A DNA stretch of 40,726 nucleotides. Source: an uncultured Prevotellaceae bacterium. GTDB lineage: Bacteria; Bacteroidota; Bacteroidia; Bacteroidales; Bacteroidaceae. Every line of letters starts with the position of its first letter. Position 1 is the first letter of the stretch. Positions 34,267 through 40,726 of the stretch are shown here, piece by piece. The DNA lies in the NCBI GenBank assembly GCA_902775075.1, contig CACYKX010000006.1, forward strand, positions 1 to 40,726, given 5' to 3'. The notes under the pieces were generated by a model. The model was not told the origin of the DNA, searched no databases, and saw nothing but the letters and a program-made list of their open reading frames with translations. A program made the position numbers and the translations under genes.

Positions 34267-35112
34267 GGTTTTCTTTTTCCTTTTCAAATATTCACTGAAC
34301 TCCTTACCTGTGTAGTCCTGGCTCTTGATGATTTTTATTATCATATTGTCAGAGAATTCAAGTCTTAGATTGGCAGTATGGGGATATTTGGCGTTGGAAC
34401 TCCAGAACGTGAAGTTATATTTCTCCCCAGGATATAGCGTTTTATTGATGCTGCCGTCATCTTCTGCCATGAAATCACCACTTCGGTCATAATAGTTGAC
34501 GTGGTATTTGATTCCTGAAACTGAATAGTCCAAGTTGTTGACGACCCTTCCTTCACCATGTGCATCACCGCTATAGCTTGTTTCCCACGACCAATTGGCA
34601 ATTTTGACCTTCGTAGCGAGATCTGCCCGGACTTCAATGTATTTCTCAAACATCAAATCTCTGACTTGATCGATACGCTTTGCCAGAGCCTGATCGTTGG
34701 GTAGCTTCTTTCCAAAGGCTCCTGTTACCGTTCCGAACCATTCTAAATCTTTATCCATGACGATTAGCCCCTTGGAGTCGTAGATGTAGAACTGCTTGTC
34801 CTCATTTCTCGTGATAAACAAGGTAACGCTGTCCTGTTTGAAGGTTCCCTCACTATTTGTATAGTTGTTGTAACAGCGTACAGTGATGGTGTCGTTCTTC
34901 TCTGTAACATCGGATTCCTCAATGTCAACAACGTCTGACTTGGCATCAATGCCCAAAGAGTCATACTTTGGATAGAAATCACCAGGCTTGCCATAGGTGG
35001 AGTCGGAGAGTGAGGTGAAAAAGTCCCGTGATAACTCTATCGCCTCATTCTTGTGGGAACAAGACGATAGAATCATCAGTGAGATAATGATGTAAAGCGA
35101 AGCTTTCCTCAT
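34246..35112 (-). CDS. Lipoprotein, last gene of the CsgG operon
   Basis: A 288-residue protein with lipobox LMILSSCS near C18. Residues about 20-130 are a strand-rich, acidic domain; 160-285 look like a beta-sandwich (LDYSVSGIKYHVNYYDRSGDF, LYPGEKYNFTFWSSNAKY). No family was recognised. Its ATG overlaps the previous stop by 4 bp (35109-35112). The 3' end overlaps the convergent M23 gene by 21 bp. Confidence 0.6.
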   Translation of the reverse strand: MRKASLYIIISLMILSSCSHKNEAIELSRDFFTSLSDSTYGKPGDFYPKYDSLGIDAKSDVVDIEESDVTEKNDTITVRCYNNYTNSEGTFKQDSVTLFITRNEDKQFYIYDSKGLIVMDKDLEWFGTVTGAFGKKLPNDQALAKRIDQVRDLMFEKYIEVRADLATKVKIANWSWETSYSGDAHGEGRVVNNLDYSVSGIKYHVNYYDRSGDFMAEDDGSINKTLYPGEKYNFTFWSSNAKYPHTANLRLEFSDNMIIKIIKSQDYTGKEFSEYLKRKKKTSEGKTI

Positions 35113-35462
35113 TTTTTCTTGGCAGGTTTGTCTTTGGCTTCTTCCTTACCGTTGCTCTGTCTCTTGAAGACGAAGTTGATGACACTGGTTCTCGTGTTGT
35201 CGCGAATGCCAGTGACATAAGACGCATCGCCGAAATTCGGGAAAGCAGTGGCCACCTCCGTATAGGTGCTGACAAGTTCCCAGCCCTCATTGCCCATTTT
35301 ATTGAGCATGGCGGTCTGATCACCATAAACCAGTGCACCGTAGTCAGCCAGAGTCTCTGCAGGTTTACCAGCCACTTTCACTACTTTGTACTCCCAAGGA
35401 GTATTCTTACTGCATGAGGCCAGTAAAACGACCATAACACATGCTAATAGAATCTTTTTCAT
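35109..35462 (-). CDS. Small lipoprotein of the CsgG operon
   Basis: A 117-residue protein with lipobox VVLLASCS. The mature part contains EYKVVKVAGKPAETL and NEGWELVSTYTEVAT, which resembles the DUF4177-like pattern seen in small lipoproteins (GWELV). The tail is Lys-rich. It lies 6 bp after the DUF799 gene and overlaps the next gene by 4 bp. Confidence 0.6.
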   Translation of the reverse strand: MKKILLACVMVVLLASCSKNTPWEYKVVKVAGKPAETLADYGALVYGDQTAMLNKMGNEGWELVSTYTEVATAFPNFGDASYVTGIRDNTRTSVINFVFKRQSNGKEEAKDKPAKKK

Positions 35463-35468
35463 ATGACT

Positions 35469-36140
35469 TTATTTAACGGTTGCTTTAACTAATGGCTTTC
35501 CGGCAGGTGATTTCATATCGGTCTCATACATCTTTGAATACTTACCTGCTGGTAGATCAGAGAGAACAAATGCATTACATTTGCGTCCAGCAATAACCTT
35601 ATCTGTTGCAGCTGTATTGATAGCTGTAGCGATTAGTCCTACTAATGCTCCAAACCCTCCACCACCACCATTGATACTTGTATCTACGGAGATTTGACCT
35701 TCACGCTGGTAAAGCGTCTGTCCTGTCTTTGTTGAGCGAAGGATATATTCTACGTCAACATACAAACGTCCACCGACGTTATTTCTGCGCCAGTCTTTGA
35801 TGATGGTAAACATAGCGGCATCTGCACCCAGTACCTTCTGGAACATGGAAAGGTCTTTGTCCAGAAACATTTCGGCATCATATGCACTTTCCTGTTGATA
35901 CATTTCCATAGTCAGATATGGAGAATATACGTAATACCCTTTTTCACAGAGAGGAAGGTATAATGTCGTGTAAAAGAAATCCTTCGCCTCTGCATGTGTC
36001 GTTTGATTGATAGGCGGCATGATTGCAATACTCATTGGCTTTTCTTCATACATGGCAGGATATTGCTCTCCCATAGTCTTAGGAGTCGAACATGATGCTA
36101 AAGTAATAGCAACCAGTGCGAATAATATGATCTTTTTCAT
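35469..36140 (-). CDS. DUF799 / GNA1162-family lipoprotein
   Basis: A 223-residue lipoprotein (lipobox TLASCS). It carries family segments SIAIMPPINQTTHAEAKDF, LPLCEKGYYVYSPYL and LGADAAMFTIIKDWR, matching GNA1162 (DUF799) of Neisseria. In other bacteria DUF799 genes sit with CsgG-like and DUF4810 genes, as here. GNA1162 is a surface-associated outer-membrane lipoprotein with a LpoB/TolB-N-like fold; its cellular role is unclear. It overlaps the upstream gene by 4 bp. Confidence 0.8.
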   Translation of the reverse strand: MKKIILFALVAITLASCSTPKTMGEQYPAMYEEKPMSIAIMPPINQTTHAEAKDFFYTTLYLPLCEKGYYVYSPYLTMEMYQQESAYDAEMFLDKDLSMFQKVLGADAAMFTIIKDWRRNNVGGRLYVDVEYILRSTKTGQTLYQREGQISVDTSINGGGGGFGALVGLIATAINTAATDKVIAGRKCNAFVLSDLPAGKYSKMYETDMKSPAGKPLVKATVK

Positions 36141-36490
36141 TTTTCAAGTTGTTTGATGATACGTGAAATATAAGTCTCAGACTCTGGATAAAGTGATATT
36201 TCTTTCTTTAAGAAGTCTAGACCTTCTTGCTTTTTCCCAGATTTGTAGAGTAGATATCCATATTCTGCATACATGCCTGGAGGTACGACACCACGGACAC
36301 CCTTTTGCTTATCGGTGAGTTTCTTGTACTGTTCAAGAACCTTTACTTGACGTTCTTCTGTAGGCTCTTTATTGTACTCGTATGCCACGTCTTCATAGTT
36401 ATACCAAGTGTATAACGTCTGTGTTGTATTACATGATGTAACAAACAGAACCATTGTAGCGATAACGCTTAAATAGATTGTTCTTTTCAT
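36137..36490 (-). CDS. DUF4810 lipoprotein
   Basis: A 117-residue lipoprotein (lipobox VLFVTSCN). LYTWYNYEDVAYEYNKEP and then GVVPPGMYAEYGYLLYKSGK and YPESETYISRI follow the DUF4810 pattern (P-P-G-x-x-A-E-x-G-Y, P-E-S). It is a TPR-like small partner of the CsgG/DUF799 pair. It lies 2 bp after the preceding gene and overlaps the DUF799 gene by 4 bp. Confidence 0.8.
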   Translation of the reverse strand: MKRTIYLSVIATMVLFVTSCNTTQTLYTWYNYEDVAYEYNKEPTEERQVKVLEQYKKLTDKQKGVRGVVPPGMYAEYGYLLYKSGKKQEGLDFLKKEISLYPESETYISRIIKQLEK

Positions 36491-36492
36491 AT

Positions 36493-36831
36493 TTACGGTA
36501 ACATTATTTGTTTAACTTCTTGTGTAGAAACAAAAATCTTCTTCTGGTACAAAGTCTTACCATCACTAGTCACCTTCAGGTCTCTGGTACCAGTTGCGAT
36601 AGCATACTGTGTCCCTTTGCGACTGGCTTTCTTGGCTTTAACAACTTCTGCAGTGAAAGGGGCTGCACCGTCAATAGACACTTGAACCTGTTCCCCACCA
36701 TATTCTTTCTGACCAACGAATAGCAGATAGGCAACATCGTCTTTACCACCTTGTTGAGCAACAGGGAGATGTGCTTTACATCCTACCATTAAAAGTGCAA
36801 GACCAAAGATAAAAATCAGACTCTTTTTCAT
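36493..36831 (-). CDS. Small lipoprotein, second gene of the CsgG operon
   Basis: A 112-residue lipoprotein (lipobox LLMVGCK). The mature part is strand-rich with EYGGEQVQVSIDGAAPFTAE, looking like a PEGA-style domain (a displayed beta-sandwich). The call is tentative. Its ATG overlaps the CsgG stop by 4 bp, so it is translated with it. It is the extra member compared with the usual three-gene CsgG/DUF4810/DUF799 set. Confidence 0.6.
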   Translation of the reverse strand: MKKSLIFIFGLALLMVGCKAHLPVAQQGGKDDVAYLLFVGQKEYGGEQVQVSIDGAAPFTAEVVKAKKASRKGTQYAIATGTRDLKVTSDGKTLYQKKIFVSTQEVKQIMLP

Positions 36832-37757
36832 TTTATTTGTTCAATTATGTAATTAGACATGTTTGTTGAATCGATTGTTTCGGAAGATGAAACTTCCACG
36901 AAAGAGTATTCTGTCTCAGGAGTATCGCCACCAGTTGATATGACTTTTGCTGTACCTACATTCTTACCAGGAAGAGTGATCATGATTCCAGTTTGGGGAT
37001 TCTTAACCTTCTTACCCTGTGTCTTCACATTGAAAACCATTCCGGTCTTGATTCCCTGACTGTTGCCACCTGCAATAAGGACGGCATCACTATCGTATGA
37101 AAGGAAGTATGTCTTCCATGGACTGTTTGTACATTTATTAATAATGTTCTCTACAAGCTGATTAATTGCTTCAGAGATAGCCTTGTCACTTAGTGTGGCA
37201 TCATAGCTGGCTTGTCCACCAACGCCCATGGTTGTCTTTGTGGTTAATTCAGCAGATCCTTTGGCTTCATCCGAATAGATAATAAGTCCTGTGGAAACAT
37301 CAACAAGACGAATTGACACTGCTGCTTCTACTGTTTGCGTTTTCTGAGAAGTAAAAACTCCATTCTTACCGGTATTCTTACGTCCATACTCTGTAATAGA
37401 ACCGATAATCATGTAGTCTGCACCGATTGTTGAAGAACCACCTCCATTTTTCTGGCATTCCTCTAAAAGAGTAGCCAGATCACTACGTTCGAGCAATAGG
37501 AACTTGCCCGAAGAAGCAAGTTTGGCCGAAAGAATGTCAAGTGCCTGTTTCCCCATAGGATCATTCTCTTTGTCATAGAAGATTCCCTTAGCATACTGGG
37601 TCTCATTGGAAAACCTGCCAATGGCAACTTTTCTTTTGAGTACCATACCATCGTCTTTGACAGTATTAACTGTCGTTTCTACGATTTCAGTTTTTCTCTG
37701 AGCTGATGCTCCATAACTGATGGTAAGCATCAATGCTAACATAATTAGTTTTCTCAT
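36828..37757 (-). CDS. CsgG-family periplasmic/outer-membrane protein
   Basis: A 309-residue protein with signal peptide (LIMLALMLTISYGASAQ) and no lipobox Cys, unlike curli CsgG. Core features are KVAIGRFSNET, LSAKLASSGKFLLLERSDL, YMIIGSITEYGR and VSIRLVDVSTGLIIYSDEA, the standard CsgG pattern. C-terminal residues 220-309 form a strand-rich extension. The protein is probably not a curli secretin, since no csgA/B/E/F gene is present. It more likely works with the lipoproteins downstream. Confidence 0.8.
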   Translation of the reverse strand: MRKLIMLALMLTISYGASAQRKTEIVETTVNTVKDDGMVLKRKVAIGRFSNETQYAKGIFYDKENDPMGKQALDILSAKLASSGKFLLLERSDLATLLEECQKNGGGSSTIGADYMIIGSITEYGRKNTGKNGVFTSQKTQTVEAAVSIRLVDVSTGLIIYSDEAKGSAELTTKTTMGVGGQASYDATLSDKAISEAINQLVENIINKCTNSPWKTYFLSYDSDAVLIAGGNSQGIKTGMVFNVKTQGKKVKNPQTGIMITLPGKNVGTAKVISTGGDTPETEYSFVEVSSSETIDSTNMSNYIIEQIK

Positions 37758-37798
37758 ATAGTTCTGTTTATTATGTTATTTGATAATTTTGTAATCTG

Positions 37799-37806
37799 CA
37801 AATTTA
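37799..37806 (-). promoter_or_regulatory. -7 element (TAAATTTG) for the CsgG operon
   Basis: The minus strand reads TAAATTTG, 41 bp before ATG 37757. The -33 region is A+T-rich without a clear TTTG. Confidence 0.6.
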
Positions 37807-37866
37807 AATAGAATTTTCAATTTATTATTAGATGTTTTAGCTTTTGATATTCAGAGGATTACGAAT

Positions 37867-37899
37867 TTAACCCGTCAGGTTAATCTTTAACCAAAGATT
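37867..37899 (-). terminator. Two small hairpins after the XRE gene
   Basis: Stem AATCTTT (37882-37888) / AAAGATT (37893-37899) immediately follows the stop codon of the XRE gene, and TTAACC (37867-37872) / GGTTAA (37878-37883) follows. They share bases and could be alternatives. There is no long T run, so termination is uncertain. Confidence 0.35.
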
Positions 37900-38172
37900 T
37901 TAGCGTTTATCCGATTTTTCAATGCAAATAACATTACCGCAATAGGGGCAGTTGAAGCTGTTGAAACCTAGTTGCTCCTTTTCATGATACCCTTCAACAA
38001 GTGAAGCCATCGGTACCTGAAGAGCTTTCGCAAACTTTGCAAGAACAGTAATGGTTATATTCTTCCTTTCATTGACTACCTCACTCACATATTGTGGAGA
38101 TACATTCATAATCTCGGCAAGCTGAAGGGTATTAATATTATGCTCCTTCATGATTTTATCTATCCTAAGCAT
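37900..38172 (-). CDS. XRE-family transcriptional regulator with C-terminal Cys cluster
   Basis: A 90-residue protein. Residues about 8-60 are a Cro/C1-type HTH: TLQLAEIMNVSPQYVSEVVN and then ITITVLAKFAKALQVPMASL. The C-terminus contains CPYCGNVIC, a C-x2-C-x4-C cluster likely to bind zinc or a redox metal. It follows the Asp/Cys-rich protein gene by 18 bp, so the two are probably co-transcribed. Targets are unknown. Confidence 0.8.
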   Translation of the reverse strand: MLRIDKIMKEHNINTLQLAEIMNVSPQYVSEVVNERKNITITVLAKFAKALQVPMASLVEGYHEKEQLGFNSFNCPYCGNVICIEKSDKR

Positions 38173-38190
38173 ATCTTACCTCCTTATTGT

Positions 38191-38421
38191 TTAGAAATCA
38201 CAAAAAATGTCATCATTACAATCCTCAAAGCAGTCGTTATCATAGTCACAACTACAATCATCATGGTAGCTGTCATGATCCATACAGCAGTCATCGTAGC
38301 CATCTTCATAACCACGATTATAACTGTCACTAGAGAAACTGGAATGGGTGTTGTTACTCCGTCCACTGTTCTTTAAACTGTTTATCAAAGCACCGAATAA
38401 TAGATAATCGAAAAATCCCAT
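38191..38421 (-). CDS. Small protein with Asp/Cys-rich C-terminus
   Basis: A 76-residue protein from ATG 38421 (MGFFDYLLFGALINSLKN). An upstream ATG at 38451 lies within the -7 box, so it is rejected. The first 20 residues are hydrophobic and might touch the membrane. The last 40 residues are low in complexity, with seven Cys, several His and about fifteen Asp, for example DGYDDCCMDHDSYHDDCSC. This composition suggests metal binding. No family is recognised. The XRE regulator with its own CxxC cluster follows. Confidence 0.55.
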   Translation of the reverse strand: MGFFDYLLFGALINSLKNSGRSNNTHSSFSSDSYNRGYEDGYDDCCMDHDSYHDDCSCDYDNDCFEDCNDDIFCDF

Positions 38422-38448
38422 AATCACAAATTTTAAAGATTGACATTG

Positions 38449-38456
38449 CAAAGGTA
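38449..38456 (-). promoter_or_regulatory. -7 element (TACCTTTG) for the Asp/Cys-rich protein and XRE gene
   Basis: The minus strand reads TACCTTTG, a perfect TAnnTTTG, 28 bp before ATG 38421. It decides the start, since ATG 38451 falls in the box. Confidence 0.6.
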
Positions 38457-38530
38457 AAATGTATCAGTGCAGTCTATCTGCATAGGAAAAAATAATTTGT
38501 TTTTCATACTAAACATACTTCAAAAAAGAA

Positions 38531-38561
38531 GGAACGACCGGCTATCACAGCAGGTCGTTCC
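38531..38561 (-). terminator. Intrinsic terminator after the lipoprotein transcript
   Basis: Perfect 9-bp arms GGAACGACC (38531-38539) and GGTCGTTCC (38553-38561), followed on the minus strand by TTCTTTTTTG. It ends transcription coming from the lipoprotein gene at 38738-39055. Confidence 0.8.
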
Positions 38562-38575
38562 CAAGCGTTCGCTAT

Positions 38576-38698
38576 TTATTCGGCGTTCCTAAAACCTCGC
38601 AAAATCCAAATGACAATAGTCACAAGAATAAGTAGCAATGTCCACGCCTTTAGCAAGGGTAGAGTCTCACGACTCGAATAGTTCAAATAGTCGGCCAA
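38576..38698 (-). CDS. Possible 40-residue membrane peptide (TTG start)
   Basis: A minus-strand frame from TTG 38698 to TAA 38576 ends 15 bp before the terminator. It encodes a hydrophobic helix TLLLILVTIVIWILRGF flanked by charged residues. Position within the lipoprotein transcript supports it; lack of ATG and shortness weaken it. The region could otherwise be plain 3' untranslated sequence. Confidence 0.25.
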   Translation of the reverse strand: MADYLNYSSRETLPLLKAWTLLLILVTIVIWILRGFRNAE

Positions 38699-38737
38699 AT
38701 ATATACAACCTCGGGATTGAGGATATAGTTCTATTGG

Positions 38738-39055
38738 TTAATCCCAACCTTCTTCGTCGTTATTTTCCATATAACGTGACATGCCGTTGTCCTCCATGTC
38801 ATCCTCAGATGCTGGGTCAAAACCTCTCATGTTATCAGTTTCCTTTTCCCTACTATCTCTACTGTAGTTCGAGCTTTGTGTATTTACAGGCTTCTGATCT
38901 ATAGGCTCAGAAATAATACTGTCCGGCTTAGCAGAGTCAGAGTAAGTGTTGTAAGAAGGATAGTCCATGGGATATTGTCTCTCAGGACTCTTCTTGTTTG
39001 AACACGATACCGTAAAAAGTATCATTGTCGCAATGATGTAGTATAGATGCTTCAT
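38738..39055 (-). CDS. Small lipoprotein
   Basis: A 105-residue protein with lipobox LFTVSCSN near C18. The mature part is polar, Ser/Asp/Glu/Pro-rich and without predicted secondary structure, so it is probably a disordered surface or periplasmic lipoprotein. The only marked feature is a run of acidic residues towards the C-terminus (DPASEDDMEDNG). It is monocistronic or joined to a tiny membrane peptide, and is followed by a strong terminator. Function unknown. Confidence 0.55.
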   Translation of the reverse strand: MKHLYYIIATMILFTVSCSNKKSPERQYPMDYPSYNTYSDSAKPDSIISEPIDQKPVNTQSSNYSRDSREKETDNMRGFDPASEDDMEDNGMSRYMENNDEEGWD

Positions 39056-39074
39056 ATTTATTATTTTTTTGGAA

Positions 39075-39100
39075 CCGCACGGTCTTCACAGAAAGTGCGG
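39075..39100. other. Hairpin in the lipoprotein leader
   Basis: Arms CCGCAC (39075-39080) and GTGCGG (39095-39100), extendable by one A-T pair. On the minus strand it is followed by TTCC and a run of A before ATG 39055, so it lies in the leader of the lipoprotein gene. It has no T run on either strand. The remaining gap 39101-39219 holds nothing else I can name. Confidence 0.35.
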
Positions 39101-39219
39101 TGTGGGAATAGATTTGTATCTAAATTCTGAGAGTTCTCAAAGTCCGTCCAAACAATCACACGAACCTCAAAGGAAGGGATATACGCCTATATCTTGTAAT
39201 CTCTCTTACTTCAAATTCT

Positions 39220-39912
39220 TTATGATAAGCGTTCCAGTGCGGCAGCATCCAATCGATAAACCGTCCATTCCTTCATTGACACGGCTCCGAGTGAAAGGTA
39301 GAAGTCTATACTTGGCTGGTTCCAGTTCAGACACGACCACTCCATACGTCCACAATGATGCTCCCGTGCAATCTTGACCAGATGCAGTAGCAATGCCTTT
39401 CCATAGCCTTTGCCTCGATTATCTGGCCACACAAACAAGTCTTCAAGATATAGTCCTGAATGTCCGATGAACGTTGAGAAGTTGTAGAAGTAGAGCGCGA
39501 AGCCAACCTCACGTCCATCCACGACGGCGAAAACGGCTTCTGCCCTGTGTTCATCAAACATTTCCCGTTCCAGCACATCAGGCGTAGCAACTACCTCGTT
39601 CTCCATCTTCTCATACTGGGCAATTCCCTTTATAAACTCCAATAGCAACGATACATCCCGCCGTTCAGCCTTGCGAATCACAACATTATCCTTCTGCGTC
39701 ATACATTTCTTCATCTCTGATGACTCGTTATCATCATCCAGTGGTTCTGATGGATTATTATTGTCAGACAAAGAAGTAACAGTAATGGATAGCGGAATTG
39801 ACAATTCTTCTTCATGTTCCGATTCCATGCTTACAGATTTTCTGCTGGTACCGATACTAATAATACCATAGAATATTATAACGATTACAGCAATGATAAC
39901 GAACCAAATCAT
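39220..39912 (-). CDS. Membrane-anchored GNAT acetyltransferase
   Basis: A 230-residue protein. Residues 2-20 are a membrane helix (WFVIIAVIVIIFYGIIS), followed by a 50-residue acidic linker. From about residue 77 a complete GNAT domain begins: VVIRKAERRDVSLLLEFI, then LYLEDLFVWPDNRGKGYGKA with the acetyl-CoA loop R-G-K-G-Y-G, and SIDFYLSLGA. It is closest in pattern to the spermidine/thialysine acetyltransferase (SAT) group. That group is normally soluble, so the anchor is odd. An internal Met at residue 71 (39702) could start a soluble form. Confidence 0.78.
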   Translation of the reverse strand: MIWFVIIAVIVIIFYGIISIGTSRKSVSMESEHEEELSIPLSITVTSLSDNNNPSEPLDDDNESSEMKKCMTQKDNVVIRKAERRDVSLLLEFIKGIAQYEKMENEVVATPDVLEREMFDEHRAEAVFAVVDGREVGFALYFYNFSTFIGHSGLYLEDLFVWPDNRGKGYGKALLLHLVKIAREHHCGRMEWSCLNWNQPSIDFYLSLGAVSMKEWTVYRLDAAALERLS

Positions 39913-39917
39913 AGCTT

Positions 39918-40358
39918 TTATTTCTTTAAAAATTTCTTGTATAGCTTGATTGCATCCTGCATAATATCGTAGTGATCAAATGCCAGGTGTGGCAAGTCTG
40001 ACAGTAGCCACCACTCAGCTTTTGCTGCATCATCCTGACCAGTGACAGCTGCAGGCTCTTTGATAACAGCCAGATAAGCAACGGTCACTGTTCTTCCTCT
40101 TGGGTCTCGATCAACTTTGGAGTATGCCCCAATCTGACTAACATCCGACACTCGAAGTCCCGTCTCCTCCTCTAGTTCCCTAATAGCGCACTGTTCCGTG
40201 GTTTCATCCATATTCATGAATCCGCCGGGAAACGCCCATGCTCCTTTGAAGGGTTCATCACCTCTTTGGATTAGCAGCACCTTTGGCTCTGCCTCTCTTG
40301 TTATTACAATACAGTCAGCTGTAACAGCCGGTCTGGGATATTTGTATGTATATGCCAT
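39918..40358 (-). CDS. NUDIX hydrolase
   Basis: A 146-residue protein with a complete Nudix box, G-x5-E-x7-R-E-L-E-E-E-T-G-L, in GGFMNMDETTEQCAIRELEE at about residues 45-67. Preceding FKGAWAFPGG is typical of the family. It hydrolyses a nucleoside diphosphate linked to another moiety; the substrate is not predictable. It lies 5 bp before the GNAT gene and 5 bp after the small upstream gene, so the three form an operon. Confidence 0.88.
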   Translation of the reverse strand: MAYTYKYPRPAVTADCIVITREAEPKVLLIQRGDEPFKGAWAFPGGFMNMDETTEQCAIRELEEETGLRVSDVSQIGAYSKVDRDPRGRTVTVAYLAVIKEPAAVTGQDDAAKAEWWLLSDLPHLAFDHYDIMQDAIKLYKKFLKK

Positions 40359-40363
40359 AATTA

Positions 40364-40630
40364 TTATTCGCTGTTTGTTTCTTTTCCGTAAAATCTATAC
40401 CAATGACCTGCCTGCGCCATAATTGATTTAAATTCTTCTGGCTGCACCTCTGCCATAGTGGACTTGATATAGACGTTCTCTGTACAACCTATGTAAAGAA
40501 GAATATCAAGGCAATTTACAAAGGATGCATAGAGTTTTCCATGTTCTTTGAAATATGCCAATGCTTTTTCTCTCTGCTCTTTATCTTTTGGCTGTAACAC
40601 CTGGAAATGAAGATATGGTGCAGAATCCAT
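40364..40630 (-). CDS. Small conserved hypothetical protein
   Basis: An 88-residue soluble protein (MDSAPYLHFQVLQPKDKEQR...) with helix and strand pattern and no recognised motif. A segment IYVNCLD-like around LYASFVNCLDILLYIGCT may be the hydrophobic core. It is first in the operon with NUDIX and GNAT genes. The last 96 bases of the window (40631-40726) hold its upstream region, where no clear promoter was identified. Confidence 0.55.
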   Translation of the reverse strand: MDSAPYLHFQVLQPKDKEQREKALAYFKEHGKLYASFVNCLDILLYIGCTENVYIKSTMAEVQPEEFKSIMAQAGHWYRFYGKETNSE

Positions 40631-40726
40631 GTGGAAGTGTTTTGGATTTTTATAAGTATTTGTAACATAGACAGAAACAAATACACCCCGAAGTTGAAAG
40701 GTACAAAAAAGTGCAATTGTCGATTT

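Noticed and set aside
36828..37757. Curli secretion system
   Set aside because: CsgG-like alone is not curli. No csgA, csgB, csgE or csgF homologue is visible, and the neighbours are DUF4810 and DUF799 lipoproteins.

Overview
The window looks like Bacteroidales DNA, most likely Prevotella/Segatella or a close relative. Almost every upstream region carries a Bacteroidetes-type -7 element (TAnnTTTG) and few have Shine-Dalgarno sequences. The protein families are also typical of the group: PGN_0703-type nuclease, DUF4099/DUF3945, ArdC-like transfer-operon proteins and many small lipoproteins. The genus is inferred. No rRNA, tRNA, integrase or CRISPR array was seen.

Layout. (1) 1-3.5 kb, minus strand: end of a quinone-reductase-like gene, a nitroreductase, an array of six 23-bp repeats, a tiny membrane protein, a PGN_0703-type nuclease, a DUF169 protein and a resolvase-like protein without its catalytic serine. 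(2) 3.8-10.7 kb, plus strand: a mobilisation operon with a lipoprotein, four unknown small proteins, a winged-helix-like protein, an oriT-like hairpin cluster, a MobV relaxase and an OmpA-type envelope protein. (3) 10.8-17.9 kb: an A+T-richer cargo block between the 3' ends of the mobilisation and transfer operons. It has two divergent operons around a palindromic operator, one encoding a protein with a C-terminal DarT-like ADP-ribosyltransferase domain, plus a separate MORN-repeat gene. (4) 18.0-33.4 kb, minus strand: a 15-kb transfer-type operon of 14 genes. It includes DUF4099/DUF3945, a Toprim primase-like protein, a PH-domain membrane protein, two tandem paralogous exported proteins, a degenerate M23 protein with an in-phase A-AAA-AAG slip site, a lytic glucosaminidase-M23 fusion, a pseudo-ArdC/MutS-domain fusion, a double OB-fold protein and ArdC. 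(5) 33.6-40.7 kb: a third M23 peptidase, a six-gene CsgG/DUF4810/DUF799 lipoprotein operon, an XRE regulator with a Cys/Asp-rich partner, a lipoprotein, a membrane-anchored GNAT acetyltransferase, a NUDIX hydrolase and a small unknown.

How it fits together. Regions 2 and 4 read as one integrative mobilisable or conjugative element. The relaxase would nick the oriT-like site. ArdC, primase and SSB-like proteins would protect and complete incoming DNA. Glucosaminidase and M23 enzymes would open the peptidoglycan. No VirB4-type ATPase, coupling protein or integrase is visible, so the element is either incomplete here or depends on a helper. The cargo block is the best candidate for an undescribed system: a DarT-like effector without a DarG antitoxin, tightly linked to four unrecognised proteins under one palindromic control site. 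The other strong leads are the putative -1 frameshift site, a recurrent basic C-terminal tail on eight transfer-operon proteins, and the 23-bp repeat array.
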